Shown: positions 7,949 through 16,982 of the stretch, in pieces
Layout of the letters: each line of letters starts with the position of its first letter
Numbering within the stretch: the stretch's first letter is position 1
NCBI GenBank assembly: GCA_029252405.1
Contig: JAQXBM010000098.1
Location: 47,425 to 111,424 of the forward strand
Length of the DNA stretch: 64,000 nt
Origin: Crocinitomicaceae bacterium
Lineage (GTDB): Bacteria; Bacteroidota; Bacteroidia; Flavobacteriales_D; Crocinitomicaceae
Direction of reading: 5' to 3'
Notes under the pieces: model-generated
Databases searched by the model: none
What the model saw: only the letters and a program-made list of their open reading frames with translations
What the model was told of the DNA's origin: nothing
Position numbers and translations under genes: made by a program

Positions 7949-10018
7949 TTATTGGTTATTTGAAAGTTCTATTTGTTTTTCTAAGATTTTGTACGCTTCG
8001 TTCAACTCGACATCTTGAGTCAATCGTTCCATAAACGCATCGTTGTAGCTTTTCAAAAATGGCGACAACTTCAATATTGTTTCGTCAAACTGAGTCGATT
8101 CAGGAAGATAAGCATATTCGGCTTCTTTCTTCAATGACTTGTACCTTTTGAATAAGTCTGATTCAAGTTCGAGCAGTTCAATTGCCTTGTTGATGTCAAG
8201 CTCAGTATAAATCTCCTCCTGAACAACTCGAATTGAGTCTGCAACAACAAGAAGTTTATTGATTACTGGAGATTTCGAATCCGACTGTGTAATCTGCAAA
8301 TCCCCAATTGGGAAATCAGCTTTCGGCTTGTAATAAATTTTCTTTTCGATGTTTTCCAAAGAAAGAACGTTGGGTAAATCGCGTTCGTAACTTGATTCGT
8401 ATGGACTCAAATCGGGAAACACAATATCGGGCGAAACACCTGAATTCTGAAGGGATGAATTGCTCAAACGATAGATTCCAGTCAGTGTAATTTTGGCGTA
8501 ACCCCAGCTTGCGTCCTCGGGATAAAAACTTGGTGTGGATGGGTTAACGAGCGGATCCAAAGGAAGAATGGTCTGGCTCGTAGCTTTTCCAAATGTTGGT
8601 TGACCGATGATCACTGCCCGATTGTAATCTTGAAGCGCAGCAGTAACAATTTCTGAGGCTGATGCAGAGTTCGAATTCACCAAAACGACCAAGGGGCCAT
8701 TGTAAATTGAACCTCGGTTAAAATCTTTGGAAGTGAAGAGTTCACCATCGTTGTACTTTTCGGTCATCACGGGACCGTAATCGATGAAAATTCCGACTAA
8801 GTCGATAGCTTCTTTTACTGATCCACCGCCGTTGTTGCGAAGGTCAATAATCAACCCATCGATGTCTTTCTTTTTGAGTTTTCTCAAGGATTTCGCAACA
8901 TCATTCGCGCAGCCTAGGTTCGAAGTGTCTGTCCAGCTCGTGTAAAAATCAGGCAATGAAATGTATCCAATATTGGTGTTCTCGCCAGCCAACAACGCTG
9001 ATTTGATGATGTCGTCATCACTGTACACTTTAGATTTGACAAGTGTAACAGTCGATTTCACACCTTCTGATTTCAACAATAAATCAATTGTATCGGTAGA
9101 AATCTGGAAGAAAAAATCGTTGATTTCTGCACGCGTTGATGAGCTTGGGACTATGCTCGTTCCGTCGCTTTCGGTGATCTTCAAAACGATATCTCCAACG
9201 TTCACTTCTTCGTTGAACCAAGCCGAGCTGCCGGGTGCGGTTCCAGTTATTTCGTATTCACCTTTCTCATTTTTCGCGTAAGTGATTCCAAAAATGCGTC
9301 GCTCCGAAGATAGTTCCTCAGTGAATTCTTGGCGAATGGATTCGTTGAAATAGTTGGAGTGCGGATCGAAGCATTGTGCAATGGCATTGATGTATGAAAG
9401 TTCGAAATAATCACCTGTAAGTTCGATTTCATCAAAGTAGGAGCTGAACGTTTGTTTTGCCCAAGTCACTGCTTTTTCTAGCTCCGCCTCTAAATCAACT
9501 TCATCTTTTGGCAAGTCTTCTATACTTGATAGAATTTCCTCCTGAAGACGTTTTAAGGTATAGTTCGTCCAGTTTTCGGTCAACTCTTCGGCTGTTTTTG
9601 GGTAAGATGTCGGGTCCAAATATTCCCCTTTTCGTATCAGTACACGTTTAGCTTCGTCCAAAGCCGATTCGCATGCCTTGCGAGCTTCAGTTAATCGTTC
9701 GAGAAAAATGCGTTCGACCTCAAGAATGTAGCGCGTTTCCTTTCCAAGAATTTGATCGTCAAGTGAGTCCGACATTGCTTCCAAAAAATCAATATCCGAT
9801 TGGTGGAACAGCATAAATTCGCCGTCCAAGGAATTGATAAATGAGGTGTGGACATCCCTTCCAAACGCATCGTCGATGTCCCTAGGTTGAAGGTGATAAT
9901 CGTTGAAAAAGTCGACTAATCTTCGTGCATGCTTGGCGATCTTTTCTTCATCCAAACAAAAGGAATTGCTTGAGATTAGTAGCACAAATCCCAGAAGAAG
10001 AAATCGGTAAAAGTTCAT
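7949..10018 (-). CDS. Tail-specific (C-terminal processing) protease, S41 family
   Basis: A periplasmic Ser/Lys-dyad protease that trims or degrades proteins by their C-termini. The 689 residues comprise a signal peptide, an N-terminal Tsp helical domain (about 25-230), a PDZ domain (about 240-330), the S41 core with GLIIDLRNNGGGS, and a C-terminal Tsp-type extension. Catalytic Ser453 (in SNSASASEI), Asp464 and Lys478 (in PTFGKATSQ) have the same spacing as in E. coli Tsp/Prc. Its ATG follows the stop of a 25-codon mini-frame with no gap, which itself overlaps the transporter stop, so the gene may be read from the hydroxyproline operon. Confidence 0.93.
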   Translation of the reverse strand: MNFYRFLLLGFVLLISSNSFCLDEEKIAKHARRLVDFFNDYHLQPRDIDDAFGRDVHTSFINSLDGEFMLFHQSDIDFLEAMSDSLDDQILGKETRYILEVERIFLERLTEARKACESALDEAKRVLIRKGEYLDPTSYPKTAEELTENWTNYTLKRLQEEILSSIEDLPKDEVDLEAELEKAVTWAKQTFSSYFDEIELTGDYFELSYINAIAQCFDPHSNYFNESIRQEFTEELSSERRIFGITYAKNEKGEYEITGTAPGSSAWFNEEVNVGDIVLKITESDGTSIVPSSSTRAEINDFFFQISTDTIDLLLKSEGVKSTVTLVKSKVYSDDDIIKSALLAGENTNIGYISLPDFYTSWTDTSNLGCANDVAKSLRKLKKKDIDGLIIDLRNNGGGSVKEAIDLVGIFIDYGPVMTEKYNDGELFTSKDFNRGSIYNGPLVVLVNSNSASASEIVTAALQDYNRAVIIGQPTFGKATSQTILPLDPLVNPSTPSFYPEDASWGYAKITLTGIYRLSNSSLQNSGVSPDIVFPDLSPYESSYERDLPNVLSLENIEKKIYYKPKADFPIGDLQITQSDSKSPVINKLLVVADSIRVVQEEIYTELDINKAIELLELESDLFKRYKSLKKEAEYAYLPESTQFDETILKLSPFLKSYNDAFMERLTQDVELNEAYKILEKQIELSNNQ

Positions 10019-10096
10019 TTATTCAAAATTCAAGCCTTGCTTTTTCAGTAAACATTTTGCGACAAAAGCAAGCGCTACAAGGTACGGAAAATTCAT
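10019..10096 (-). pseudogene. 25-codon remnant of a second MFS transporter copy
   Basis: An ATG overlapping the stop of the MFS gene (TAATG) opens a 25-residue frame, MNFPYLVALAFVAKCLLKKQ followed by GLNFE, that stops directly before the protease ATG (TAAATG). It aligns with the last 24 residues of the preceding transporter, with 14 identities including the whole LKKQGL tail. The simplest reading is a tandem duplication of the transporter followed by deletion of nearly all of one copy. The intact frame and perfect start/stop overlaps leave open translation of a one-helix peptide or a role in coupling. See the findings. Confidence 0.6.
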
Positions 10097-11892
10097 TACT
10101 CCGTCGCTAACCCTTGCTTCTTAAGTGTGCGTTTCACAATGAATGCGAATGCCGCCAAGTAGGCGAAACAAAGCGCTCCAACGAAGAACGACTCTTGGAT
10201 ACCGATGATATCCGAAAGTTTCCCTTGGATTGGTGGGATAATCCCTCCTCCCAAAATCATCATCACCAAGAAGGCAGAACCTTGCGTTTGGAATTTCCCT
10301 AATCCTATCAACGATAGAGAGAAAATAGATGGCCACATGATTGAGCAGAAAAGTCCTGCACTCAAGAAAGCATAAATGGTTACCATTCCAGAAGATGTCA
10401 ACCCAATAATCATCGCGACGAATGCGAGTGTTCCAAATATTCCTAGGGTTATTGCTGGTCGATCGTTCGTTATGTACGTCACAACGATTTGAAGCAACAC
10501 GCAGAAAATGTACCAGTAGAATGGTTTCACATCGTGTCCAGCGATCGCGGAAGCAAGCAAAACAACACCAAAAGCGACTAGCGGTACCACGAAGCGTAAA
10601 ATCTGTTTTGTTTGCTTTTTCATTTCGAAAGCATTGATGGCACCTCCCCAACGGCCAATCATCAAACTTCCCCAGAACATAGCGACGTATGGCGCGATTT
10701 CAGAAGTTCCTAATCCACCGAATTTGGGTTGTTTCAACAATTCTGCGAGGTTACTTCCAACAGCAACTTCCACTCCCACGTAAGTGAAAATGGCTAACAT
10801 TCCGAAGGTCAATTGTGGATACTGCATAGCGCCCCATCCTTCTTTTTGTTTGTTCGCCACTCTGTTAATGATCAACATTCCAAGAACGATCACAGCAAGT
10901 GCGCCCAACAACCAGTACATTCGTGTTTGTTCAAGTGGTTTAAGCAGATCTTCATTTGTCGTTTCTAATGCGCTAATTTCAGCTGTTTCTGTCGGACAAA
11001 CTTCAGCTGATAATGTTTCGAGTTCTTCCTCTTCCATTTCGCCCACTTCGTAGTTGGCAGCTTCCAGCTTTTCCGTGATATCATCTTGGATATCAGAAAT
11101 CGATGTTTGATTCGTCTCGATGGCCTTTGCGTCTTTCGAAGCGTAGCTTGCAAATACTGGAGCAAAACATCCAATCAACAAACCGGTAATCAACAATAAA
11201 GTGACAACCGCTTTTCGAGCGCGTTCTGGTTTTCCTTCAACGATTCCAGCTGGAACTTTTTTCGAAAAGCCGATTAATGCGGCAATCCCTATGAACAATC
11301 CTCCAACGAGGGCATACAAAACGATGACCTTCCAAAGGTCCAAATTGGCAATTTCTTCTTGGGTAAATGTTCCGCTTCCGAATAGCGCAAATGCAATCAC
11401 TAAAGGTCCAATTGTTGTTCCCAAACTGTTGATTCCACCTCCTAAATTGATTCGGTTACTTCCTGTTGATTCATCTCCAAGTGAGATCATAAAAGGGTTG
11501 GCACCAGTTTGCTGGAGGGAGAATCCGAGGGCTACGATGAACAATCCCAAGAGCATTCCTGAAAAGACATTGAATTCGACTGAAATGATCATTGCGACGG
11601 CTCCAAGAGCGGAGAAGAGGAGACCAAAAACGATACTTTTTTTGTATCCCCACCCACCTACAAGGTCTTTACCAGTGGAAGAACCGTAGACGAACAATCC
11701 AAGTGCGCCCAAGTAGTAAGCTCCATAGAATGCAAAGTCGATTAACTGACTTTGAAATTGATCGAGACTGAAATAATCTTTACAAAATGGGATAAAAACA
11801 CTGTTTCCAGCGGCGATAAATCCCCAGAAAAAGAAAACGAGCGTGATTGTAGTAAGTGCTCCGTAATTCGTCTGTTTCGGCTTATTGTCCAT
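10096..11892 (-). CDS. FucP/GluP-like MFS transporter with an extra acidic module; likely hydroxyproline uptake
   Basis: A major facilitator permease of the FHS (L-fucose permease-like) branch, with GFSLQQTGANPFMISLGD and the NLGGGINSLGTTIGP motif in the N-terminal half. Family members are about 400-450 residues, but this one has 598. The excess is a module at about 225-345: two additional hydrophobic segments (about 228-249 and 325-344) flanking a Glu-rich hydrophilic stretch (250-322) between the two six-helix bundles. It sits at the end of the hydroxyproline operon, 69 bases after the dehydrogenase. Context suggests hydroxyproline or a related compound as substrate, although the family usually moves sugars. 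Confidence 0.85.
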   Translation of the reverse strand: MDNKPKQTNYGALTTITLVFFFWGFIAAGNSVFIPFCKDYFSLDQFQSQLIDFAFYGAYYLGALGLFVYGSSTGKDLVGGWGYKKSIVFGLLFSALGAVAMIISVEFNVFSGMLLGLFIVALGFSLQQTGANPFMISLGDESTGSNRINLGGGINSLGTTIGPLVIAFALFGSGTFTQEEIANLDLWKVIVLYALVGGLFIGIAALIGFSKKVPAGIVEGKPERARKAVVTLLLITGLLIGCFAPVFASYASKDAKAIETNQTSISDIQDDITEKLEAANYEVGEMEEEELETLSAEVCPTETAEISALETTNEDLLKPLEQTRMYWLLGALAVIVLGMLIINRVANKQKEGWGAMQYPQLTFGMLAIFTYVGVEVAVGSNLAELLKQPKFGGLGTSEIAPYVAMFWGSLMIGRWGGAINAFEMKKQTKQILRFVVPLVAFGVVLLASAIAGHDVKPFYWYIFCVLLQIVVTYITNDRPAITLGIFGTLAFVAMIIGLTSSGMVTIYAFLSAGLFCSIMWPSIFSLSLIGLGKFQTQGSAFLVMMILGGGIIPPIQGKLSDIIGIQESFFVGALCFAYLAAFAFIVKRTLKKQGLATE

Positions 11893-11961
11893 AGTACCTT
11901 AAGTTTTAGTGTGTGTAAAATAAGGAGAATTTTCGAATATCTCAGAAAAGAGCATTTTTTC

Positions 11962-13212
11962 TTAGAAACGACGATCTGGATGGAAACGTTCGATGTTCAC
12001 TTGCGCCTCTTTTTCGGCGATAATTGAAGACACGATCGATCCTGTTGCTGGACCTAAACTCAAGCCCATCATAGCGTGACCCGTCGCGATGATTGCATTG
12101 GAAATTTTTATTGATCGACCGATGTAGGGTAATCCATCTGGAGAACAAGGTCGAAATCCGTACCATTGATTTTCCTTTTTTGGAAATTGAATGTCCATTT
12201 CAGGGTAAAATGAATTCGCCGTTTCCACAATTCCTTGAAGTCGTTTTTGGTTGATTTTTGTGTCGCGAACATGTGTGATTTCCATCGTCCCTCCAAAACG
12301 TAAGTCTTTCCCCATAGGCGTTACGGCCACTTTTCCTTCACAGAGAATGGAAGGAATGATTGGGCGCTCTGAGGGATTCATCAATGTGAAACTGTAGCCT
12401 TTTCCTGCGAGGAGCGATAATTTTATTCCGAGTTGTTTCGCGAGATCTGAGCTCCAAGACCCACCGGCAATGACATATTCATCTCCCACGATTGTTTCTG
12501 ATGAAGTTGAGATGGATTGAATCTTTCCGTTTTCAACTTTGATCGATTCGACTTCTGTTTCTTCTTTGAACTCAACGCCGTTTTTGCGACAGGATTCGAG
12601 CAGAAATTGCATTAATTTGTGAGGGTAGAGGTGAGCATCTGATTTGAAATGAACCCCGCCAATAGCATTCACTTTTGAGCCTGATTCCAATTGCTGAACT
12701 TCCTCTTTTGATAAAAAATCTACTTCTAAGCCGAGTGATTTGACGATTTCGCCAGCGTGCGTTTCTTCTTCGCCTACTTTGTCAGATTGAAACAACATCA
12801 GCAATCCTTTTTCTTCGTAGGCAATTTCGGCACTATGTTTAGCTAAATCTTGATACAGTTGTTTACTCAACAAGGATAAATCGCGCAGAGCGGGCATGGA
12901 TCGATTAACATGTTGCTCGTTCGCCGATCGATAAAAATTCTTTCCCCAAGAAATGAGTTCTTTGTTCAGTCGAGGTTTGACGTAAAATGGACTTTTTGAA
13001 TTGAGCATCCAGCGCATTCCTTGAGAAATCATTCCTGGAGCTGCGAGCGGAATAACGTGACTTGGGACAATCATTCCCGCATTACCAAAGGAACAACCAC
13101 TGTCGATTTTACCGCGATCGATCAATGTCACTTGGTGTCCGTCCTGACTCAAATAGTAAGCACAGCTCAGCCCAATGATTCCACCTCCAACAATTACGAC
13201 TTTCTTTTCCAT
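11962..13212 (-). CDS. DadA-like FAD dehydrogenase, probable D-hydroxyproline dehydrogenase
   Basis: A DAO-fold flavoprotein of 416 residues. The N-terminal dinucleotide-binding motif is VVIVGGGIIGLSCAYYLSQD, followed by SGCSFGNAGMIVPSH. The C-terminal GFRPCSPDGLPYIGRS and ATGHAMMGLSLGPATG segments are typical of DadA. In this operon it would oxidise cis-4-hydroxy-D-proline to pyrroline-4-hydroxy-2-carboxylate, passing electrons to the respiratory chain. It lies 5 bases from the epimerase gene. General D-amino-acid dehydrogenase activity cannot be excluded from sequence alone. Confidence 0.88.
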   Translation of the reverse strand: MEKKVVIVGGGIIGLSCAYYLSQDGHQVTLIDRGKIDSGCSFGNAGMIVPSHVIPLAAPGMISQGMRWMLNSKSPFYVKPRLNKELISWGKNFYRSANEQHVNRSMPALRDLSLLSKQLYQDLAKHSAEIAYEEKGLLMLFQSDKVGEEETHAGEIVKSLGLEVDFLSKEEVQQLESGSKVNAIGGVHFKSDAHLYPHKLMQFLLESCRKNGVEFKEETEVESIKVENGKIQSISTSSETIVGDEYVIAGGSWSSDLAKQLGIKLSLLAGKGYSFTLMNPSERPIIPSILCEGKVAVTPMGKDLRFGGTMEITHVRDTKINQKRLQGIVETANSFYPEMDIQFPKKENQWYGFRPCSPDGLPYIGRSIKISNAIIATGHAMMGLSLGPATGSIVSSIIAEKEAQVNIERFHPDRRF

Positions 13213-13217
13213 CTGAT

Positions 13218-14219
13218 CTAGATTACTTGAAAGCCGTGAGCATAAGGATCATCGTCATCGATGATGATTTCATTGTGACCATAAATTCGCGCCCAACCTT
13301 CAATACTTGGAATGATTGCTGGTCGGTCGAATAATGTCGTTTCTTCTTCAATTCTGCCCGTAAAAACTGATCCGATGATGCTTTCATGAATGAATTCATC
13401 TCCTTTTTTCAATTTCCCTTGGGCGTGCCATTGTGCCATTCTCGCCGATGTCCCCGTTCCACATGGAGAGCGATCGATGGCTTTATCACCATAAAAAACC
13501 GCATTTCGAGCAGTTGATTTTGGGTCCAAAGTTTCACCTGTCCATAACAAATGACTCAATCCGTTGATGGTTGAATCTTCTGGATGAACGAAGGTGTGAT
13601 GATTATTGAGTTCTTTTCGAATTGCGCGACTCCATGAAATCAATTGGTCGGCAGTGTGATCTTGAATGCCATTGAAGTTCGATTGAGGATCAACAATCGC
13701 ATAGAAATTTCCGCCGTAGGCAACATCGACAACTAGTTCTCCCAAACCAGGGCAATTGACTGCTATTTTTTCTGCGGCTAAAAATGATTTTACATTCGTA
13801 AGCTTCACTGAAGTGACTTTGTCCCCATTCTGAGAGTAGTCTATTTTCACCAATCCAGCTGGCGTTTCCAATCGAAGTTGACCGGGTGTTTTCGGCTGAA
13901 TTAATCCTTCTTCGAGCGCAATGGTTACCGTTCCAATGGTTCCATGGCCGCACATGGGCAAGCATCCACTAGTTTCAACAAATAGCACTCCACAGTCGTT
14001 TTTTGGGTCTGCTGGTGGATACAAAATACTCCCAGACATCATGTCGTGACCGCGCGGTTCGAACATCAATCCTTTTCGAATCCAATCGTATTCTTTGAGG
14101 AAATGTTGCCTTTTTTCTGACATCGTTGCACCTGATAATTCAGGTCCTCCATTTGCTACTACGCGAACTGGATTTCCACAGGTGTGTCCGTCAATGCATG
14201 AAAAAACAGAACGTCCCAT
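13218..14219 (-). CDS. 4-hydroxyproline 2-epimerase (proline racemase family)
   Basis: Interconverts trans-4-hydroxy-L-proline and cis-4-hydroxy-D-proline. The 333 residues contain both catalytic cysteines of the racemase/epimerase class: Cys90 in MCGHGTIG and Cys253 in DRSPCGTGTSA. The second cysteine argues against the Thr/Cys dehydratases of the same fold. N-terminal IDGHTCGNPVRVV is characteristic. It is packed between the aldehyde dehydrogenase (2-base gap) and the dehydrogenase (5-base gap), which favours hydroxyproline over proline as substrate. Confidence 0.9.
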   Translation of the reverse strand: MGRSVFSCIDGHTCGNPVRVVANGGPELSGATMSEKRQHFLKEYDWIRKGLMFEPRGHDMMSGSILYPPADPKNDCGVLFVETSGCLPMCGHGTIGTVTIALEEGLIQPKTPGQLRLETPAGLVKIDYSQNGDKVTSVKLTNVKSFLAAEKIAVNCPGLGELVVDVAYGGNFYAIVDPQSNFNGIQDHTADQLISWSRAIRKELNNHHTFVHPEDSTINGLSHLLWTGETLDPKSTARNAVFYGDKAIDRSPCGTGTSARMAQWHAQGKLKKGDEFIHESIIGSVFTGRIEEETTLFDRPAIIPSIEGWARIYGHNEIIIDDDDPYAHGFQVI

Positions 14220-14221
14220 TA

Positions 14222-15805
14222 TTAAGAAATTGCATCGCGAGTGTCGACATTATTCACTTTACGCGAAATGCCCAATGGATTCTCATTTTTCAACTCAGGC
14301 GGAAGTAATTCGTTCGGCCAATCTTGGTAAGAAACAGGTCGAATCCATCGTTGAATAGAATCTGTTCCAACCGCTGTAAAACGCGAATCTGTTGACGCGG
14401 GGTAAGGACCTCCATGCAACATGGAAGGACAAACTTCCACTCCTGTCGGAACGCTGTTGAAGATCAAACGACCCACACGATCTTGCATCGCACGAACGAT
14501 TCCTGGGCGATCGGCTATTTCGGATTCTTCTGTAAGGATAGTACCTGTCAATTGACCTTCTAATCCTTCAATAATTCGTGTTAATTGATCCAAATCATCA
14601 CATTGAATAACTAATGAAAAAGGGCCGAAAATTTCTTCATGAAGCGATGGGTTATTGAGAAAAGTACTTCCGTCGACAGTTGCAATTCCTTGTTGCGCAT
14701 AATTTGGTTCACTTGTCAGGATAGCATGATTGACGATCTTTGTTCCATCCTGCTGAAGTAATTTCAGTTTTCCAGATTCAAAGTTCGAAGCAATCGTTGG
14801 GTGAAGCATGCACGAAGGTTTGATCTCCGTGATTTCGTTCCCCAATGTGTCCATAAAAGAAGTCAAGGTATCCGACTTAACCCCAAGAATTAATCCTGGG
14901 TTAGTGCAGAACTGACCTGTTCCAAGCGTGATAGATCCTGCGTATGTTTTTGCAATTGAGTCTTTGTTTTTTTCTAGGTAATTCGGCATCAAAATAACAG
15001 GGTTGATGCTGCCCATCTCTGCGAAAACCGGAATCGGTTCTTTTCGCTTTGCTGCTAAATCGAACAAAGCGCGACCTCCGCGAATACTACCTGTAAATCC
15101 TACACCTTTCACTTCAGGGTGTTTCACGAGTTTCGTTCCAACTTCAATTCCTCGACTGTTCAAATTTGAGAAAACACCGTTCGGCATGCCTGTTTTTTCT
15201 GCTGCTTTGATGATGGCGCTCGCGACCAACTCTGATGTTCCAGCATGCATAGGATGACCTTTGACAATCACTGGACAACCAGCGGCCAAAGCACTCGCTG
15301 TATCTCCTCCAGCCGTTGAGTATGCTAAGGGGAAATTGCTCGCACCAAATACGACAATCGGCCCGAGACCAATCATCATTTTGCGCAAATCTACTTTTGG
15401 GGCAGGCGTTCGATCTGGAATAGCTGTATCGATTCTCGCTTCTACCCATGAACCTTCGCGCACTAAATCAGCGAATGTGCGAAGTTGGAAGATCGTTCTA
15501 CCGCGTTCGCCTTTTGCTCGACCTTCAGGTAGCCCCGATTCGTTCATGTAAACTTGGACTAGGGCATCATCAAGCGCTAATATTTCATCAGCAATAGCAT
15601 CCAAAAAAGCACCTATTCGTTCACCGGACATCGCTCTAAATTCTCCAAAAGCCTCATTCGCCAATGAAACAGCTTCATGAATTTCTACATCCGTTGCTTC
15701 AGTGAAAACCTGATCGTTTTCTGTATTTGTTTGAGGATTGAACGTTCTAAACTTCACCGTTCCTTCCGCTTTCGATTCATTCCCAATTTGATTCTTTCCT
15801 GTCAT
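14222..15805 (-). CDS. 2-oxoglutarate semialdehyde (2,5-dioxovalerate) dehydrogenase
   Basis: An NADP-type aldehyde dehydrogenase of 527 residues that would oxidise 2-oxoglutarate semialdehyde to 2-oxoglutarate, the last step of hydroxyproline breakdown. Visible: cofactor region GLGPIVVFGASNFPLAYST, FTGSIRGGRALFDLA, catalytic Glu263 in FAEMGSINPV and Cys300 in GTGQFCTNPGL. These signatures match the KGSADH branch found in sugar acid and hydroxyproline operons. Its start overlaps the deaminase stop by 4 bases (15802-15805). Confidence 0.92.
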   Translation of the reverse strand: MTGKNQIGNESKAEGTVKFRTFNPQTNTENDQVFTEATDVEIHEAVSLANEAFGEFRAMSGERIGAFLDAIADEILALDDALVQVYMNESGLPEGRAKGERGRTIFQLRTFADLVREGSWVEARIDTAIPDRTPAPKVDLRKMMIGLGPIVVFGASNFPLAYSTAGGDTASALAAGCPVIVKGHPMHAGTSELVASAIIKAAEKTGMPNGVFSNLNSRGIEVGTKLVKHPEVKGVGFTGSIRGGRALFDLAAKRKEPIPVFAEMGSINPVILMPNYLEKNKDSIAKTYAGSITLGTGQFCTNPGLILGVKSDTLTSFMDTLGNEITEIKPSCMLHPTIASNFESGKLKLLQQDGTKIVNHAILTSEPNYAQQGIATVDGSTFLNNPSLHEEIFGPFSLVIQCDDLDQLTRIIEGLEGQLTGTILTEESEIADRPGIVRAMQDRVGRLIFNSVPTGVEVCPSMLHGGPYPASTDSRFTAVGTDSIQRWIRPVSYQDWPNELLPPELKNENPLGISRKVNNVDTRDAIS

Positions 15806-16731
15806 GCTGTTGCAGTTTGTAATACTTTATAGTTTGGCAAAGATGGTCGTGATTTCAATCCGTCCTCAATGATTTGAAGCACATTCGCTCGTTCTTCACC
15901 GATCAGTGGAAGTCGTGGAGCCCGAACATGTTCACTTCCGATACCCGTTGCGACCTCTGCCAACTTAATGTTTTGTACCAATTTAGTATTAATATCTAAT
16001 TCCAAGAGCGGGAGGAACCAACGATAAATAGCAATTGCTTCGTCTGTTCGTCCGGCTTTCGCCAATTCATAAATTGCCACAGTTTCCTTCGGGAAGGCGC
16101 ACACGAGTCCTGCCACCCATCCATCGGCTCCCATGAGCAAGCTTTCAAGAGCCAAAGTATCTACTCCTGAAAGAATTTGAATGCGGTTTCCAAATCGGTT
16201 TTTGAGTCGAGTGATGTTCGAAAGGTCACGCGTCGATTCCTTCACTGCCTGAATGTTATCGCAAGTAATGAGTTCTTCGAACATGTCCAAAGTCACCTCA
16301 ATTCCGTAATCTACAGGGTTGTTGTAAACCATAATTGGCAATGAAGTACTGTTGGCGACAGCTTTGTAATATTCCACCGTTTCGCGGTCATCCGCTTTGT
16401 AGCGCATTGGAGGCAACATCATCAATCCACTTGCTCCATCTTCCTTCGCTTTTTGAGCGGCAAGAATGGCGTGTTTGGTAGTTTGCTCCGCGATATTTAT
16501 GATGACAGGAATAGTTCCTTCAACCACCTCAACGGCTTTACGAACCAGAATTCGTTTTTCGTCATCTTCCAAAGTACTGGCTTCTCCGAGGGTCCCTCCC
16601 AAGATAATTCCATGAACTCCCGCGTCCATTTGCGCACGAATATTCGTTTCGAATAATTCTAGATCGAGCTGATCGTCTTCTGTGAACTTCGTTGTTACAG
16701 CTGGCATTACGCCTCTCCAATTTATTTTCAT
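15802..16731 (-). CDS. Pyrroline-4-hydroxy-2-carboxylate deaminase (DHDPS family)
   Basis: A dihydrodipicolinate-synthase-fold enzyme that in this pathway deaminates and dehydrates pyrroline-4-hydroxy-2-carboxylate to 2-oxoglutarate semialdehyde. The 309 residues include GGTLGEASTLEDDEK, Tyr136 in VYNNPVDYG and the Schiff-base Lys164 in AVKEST. The ATG at 16731 (MKINWRGVMPA) is preferred over an upstream TTG at 16755 because that TTG is part of the promoter box. It is the first gene of the hydroxyproline operon, divergent from the AraC regulator. Confidence 0.88.
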   Translation of the reverse strand: MKINWRGVMPAVTTKFTEDDQLDLELFETNIRAQMDAGVHGIILGGTLGEASTLEDDEKRILVRKAVEVVEGTIPVIINIAEQTTKHAILAAQKAKEDGASGLMMLPPMRYKADDRETVEYYKAVANSTSLPIMVYNNPVDYGIEVTLDMFEELITCDNIQAVKESTRDLSNITRLKNRFGNRIQILSGVDTLALESLLMGADGWVAGLVCAFPKETVAIYELAKAGRTDEAIAIYRWFLPLLELDINTKLVQNIKLAEVATGIGSEHVRAPRLPLIGEERANVLQIIEDGLKSRPSLPNYKVLQTATA

Positions 16732-16752
16732 CTTTCGGCTTTTTTGATAGAC

Positions 16753-16760
16753 CAAAATTA
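16753..16760 (-). promoter_or_regulatory. -7 element of the hydroxyproline operon
   Basis: On the minus strand the bases read TAATTTTG, matching TAnnTTTG, 21 bases upstream of the ATG at 16731. No -33 TTG is apparent, which would fit an activator-dependent promoter. Confidence 0.5.
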
Positions 16761-16871
16761 CAGTGATTGTTAAAGACAGAATTTGTCCGAATTAGCTATA
16801 AGTGATACTATTTTACCCAAACAATGAATAGATTACCATCTTATCACTACATTTATGAATAGTTTGTTCAG

Positions 16872-16953
16872 CCACATAGGCACAAACCGTCGCGGGGCAA
16901 TTGACCATTACGCAGCTTTGTGTGTTGATGAAATCAAGCCCGTGCCTTTGTGG
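16872..16953. promoter_or_regulatory. Inverted repeat in the divergent AraC/hydroxyproline control region
   Basis: CCACATAGGCAC (16872-16883) and GTGCCTTTGTGG (16942-16953) are complementary with one mismatch, separated by 58 bases. The 251-base spacer between the deaminase and AraC genes holds no other gene. The arms could be operator half-sites for the AraC protein or the base of a transcribed hairpin. Confidence 0.4.
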
Positions 16954-16982
16954 TAAGCAAAAACATTGAATACTGATCGAAA

